NCBI GenBank assembly: GCA_036351435.1
Contig: JAZBPA010000174.1
Span: 1 to 55,761 of the forward strand
From: JAAUQA01 sp036351435
GTDB taxonomy: Bacteria > Pseudomonadota > Gammaproteobacteria > Competibacterales > Competibacteraceae
DNA: 55,761 nt
Direction of reading: 5' to 3'
Below the pieces are notes generated by a model. That model made no database searches, was not told the DNA's origin, and saw only the letters and a program-made list of their open reading frames with translations. A program made the position numbers and the translations under genes. How positions within the stretch are numbered: position 1 is the first letter of the stretch; every line of letters begins with the position of its first letter. Of this stretch, positions 55,759 to 55,761 are shown in pieces.

Positions 55759-55761
55759 CTG

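Overview
The window looks like a chromosome segment from an aquatic gammaproteobacterium. The evidence is the tRNA-Thr/Gly/Tyr-tuf block, a fabA-fabB pair, Kdo transferase and heptose genes of a Gram-negative envelope, and a proton-pumping-rhodopsin operon. I cannot name the genus. No phage, insertion sequence or CRISPR array is visible. The window begins inside tuf and ends just after a HesB/IscA gene.

Layout. 1-2.3 kb: start of tuf, three tRNAs, fabB and fabA. 2.4-8.7 kb: SnoaL-like protein, YcbB-type L,D-transpeptidase, smpB, and a transglutaminase-like/ATP-grasp-alpha-E pair. 8.8-15.3 kb: a complete rhodopsin photosystem on the minus strand (rhodopsin, crtE, crtI, crtB, crtY, blh), which makes beta-carotene, cleaves it to retinal and supplies the opsin. 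The helix-C motif is D-T-M instead of the usual D-T-E. 15.4-18.1 kb: hldE and waaA for the LPS inner core. 18.2-23.6 kb: signalling genes (hybrid kinase, REC-PAS-GGDEF-EAL protein, OmpR-type regulator).

23.6-27.4 kb: a phosphate-starvation lipid-remodelling cassette. A membrane-anchored 2-oxoglutarate/Fe(II)-type oxygenase and a PlcP-like phospholipase lie on the plus strand, converging on btaA-btaB (betaine lipid synthesis) on the minus strand. The two outer promoters carry nearly identical PHO-box-like elements. Each ends exactly 10 bp before a TATAA-type -10 box, which ties the oxygenase to the lipid pathway. This is one of the two best candidates for something undescribed.

27.5-31.5 kb: SPOR-tailed D,D-carboxypeptidase, flavin reductase, coiled-coil protein and CDF metal exporter. 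31.5-36.9 kb: dabB-dabA-PII-like operon for inorganic carbon uptake, closed by a terminator. 36.9-40.5 kb: pccB-pccA acyl-CoA carboxylase. 40.6-41.9 kb: an unusual cytosolic OmpA-like/caspase-like fusion. 42.2-47.2 kb: TAXI binding protein, malic enzyme, LysE exporter and thioesterase.

47.3-55.1 kb: a tightly overlapping six-gene operon: MlaE-like permease, MlaF-like ATPase with several lost catalytic motifs, MCE-domain protein, TPR lipoprotein, a glycoside-hydrolase/GT2 fusion and an ABC exporter. It looks like a combined lipid and glycan trafficking system, and is the second candidate for an undescribed system.
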